The translations under genes and the position numbers were made by a program. Shown in pieces: positions 5,427 through 5,499 of a DNA stretch of 5,499 nt (the first letter of the stretch is position 1; every line of letters starts with the position of its first letter). Source of the stretch: Thermoplasmata archaeon (GTDB taxonomy: Archaea; Thermoplasmatota; Thermoplasmata; Lutacidiplasmatales; UBA184); the NCBI GenBank assembly GCA_021828085.1, contig JAKATE010000128.1:1-5499 (forward strand). Reading direction: 5' to 3'. A model generated the notes under the pieces. It was not told the origin of the DNA. It ran no database searches and saw only the letters and a list, made by a program, of their open reading frames with translations.

Positions 5427-5499
5427 ATGGCCATGCCTGGTCTCGCCGCCGATACGGCGCATCCGACTATCGGCACCGGACGACGCACCGGAGTTCGCC
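5427..5499 (+). CDS. Start of an unidentified gene, cut by the window edge
   Basis: An open frame beginning MAMPGLAADT and continuing with IGTGRRTGVR to the right edge, about 24 residues. Not recognised: the visible part is too short to place in a family. It is supported only by the absence of stops and the TATA-like box at 5402-5409. ATG 5433 fits that box better than 5427. The same frame is also open back to ATG 5325, but the intervening codons include AT-rich ones (AAT ACT TCA, AGG ATA) unlike the other genes here, so I treat them as promoter DNA. Confidence 0.35.
   Translation, partial: MAMPGLAADTAHPTIGTGRRTGVR

Noticed and set aside
1..5499. CRISPR arrays, insertion sequences, transposases or long repeats
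   Set aside because: No regularly spaced repeats, transposase motifs or terminal inverted repeats were seen. GC-rich composition and gene style are even across the window apart from short promoter islands.

Overview
This GC-rich window is almost certainly archaeal. It encodes an Hjc-type Holliday junction resolvase, a thiolase followed directly by a DUF35 zinc-ribbon/OB-fold protein, and a tRNA gene interrupted by a bulge-helix-bulge intron. Several genes begin 25-29 nt downstream of AT-rich TATA-like boxes, as in leaderless archaeal transcription. A high-GC Thermoplasmatota-like lineage is my best guess, but that is inference from gene content and style, not from a phylogenetic marker.

Layout. 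From the left edge to 1321 on the minus strand lies most of an MCM-like AAA+ ATPase, whose C-terminus runs off the window. It diverges across about 63 bp from a plus-strand cluster: hjc (1385-1942), an SCP2-type thiolase (1947-3086) and a DUF35 protein (3083-3460). Spacings of 4 nt and a 4-nt overlap make this look like one transcript. Next comes a minus-strand tRNA-Ser(GCU) at 3410-3525. It carries a 32-nt intron in the T-loop (position 59/60), and its 3' part lies antisense within the last 16 codons and stop of the DUF35 gene. A 3-hydroxyacyl-CoA dehydrogenase (3650-4615, plus) has its own TATA-like box. A nitroreductase-family flavoprotein (4600-5277, minus) converges on it with a 16-bp overlap. 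At the right edge, beyond a 149-bp AT/GC-mosaic spacer with two TATA-like boxes, a plus-strand ORF of unknown identity begins.

Function. Thiolase, DUF35 and hydroxyacyl-CoA dehydrogenase point to acyl-CoA chemistry: acetoacetyl-CoA formation for the mevalonate route, or a beta-oxidation-like cycle. In other archaea DUF35 bridges thiolase and HMG-CoA synthase, but no synthase gene is present here. Hjc and the ATPase belong to DNA recombination and replication. Their divergent pairing, and hjc leading a lipid-metabolism operon, are arrangements worth comparing across relatives.

The strongest unusual signal is the interrupted tRNA. Its acceptor and T-stem 3' strands are displaced by the intron, so a search that allows only uninterrupted genes or anticodon-loop introns could miss or truncate it, and the overlap with a protein gene would hide it further.
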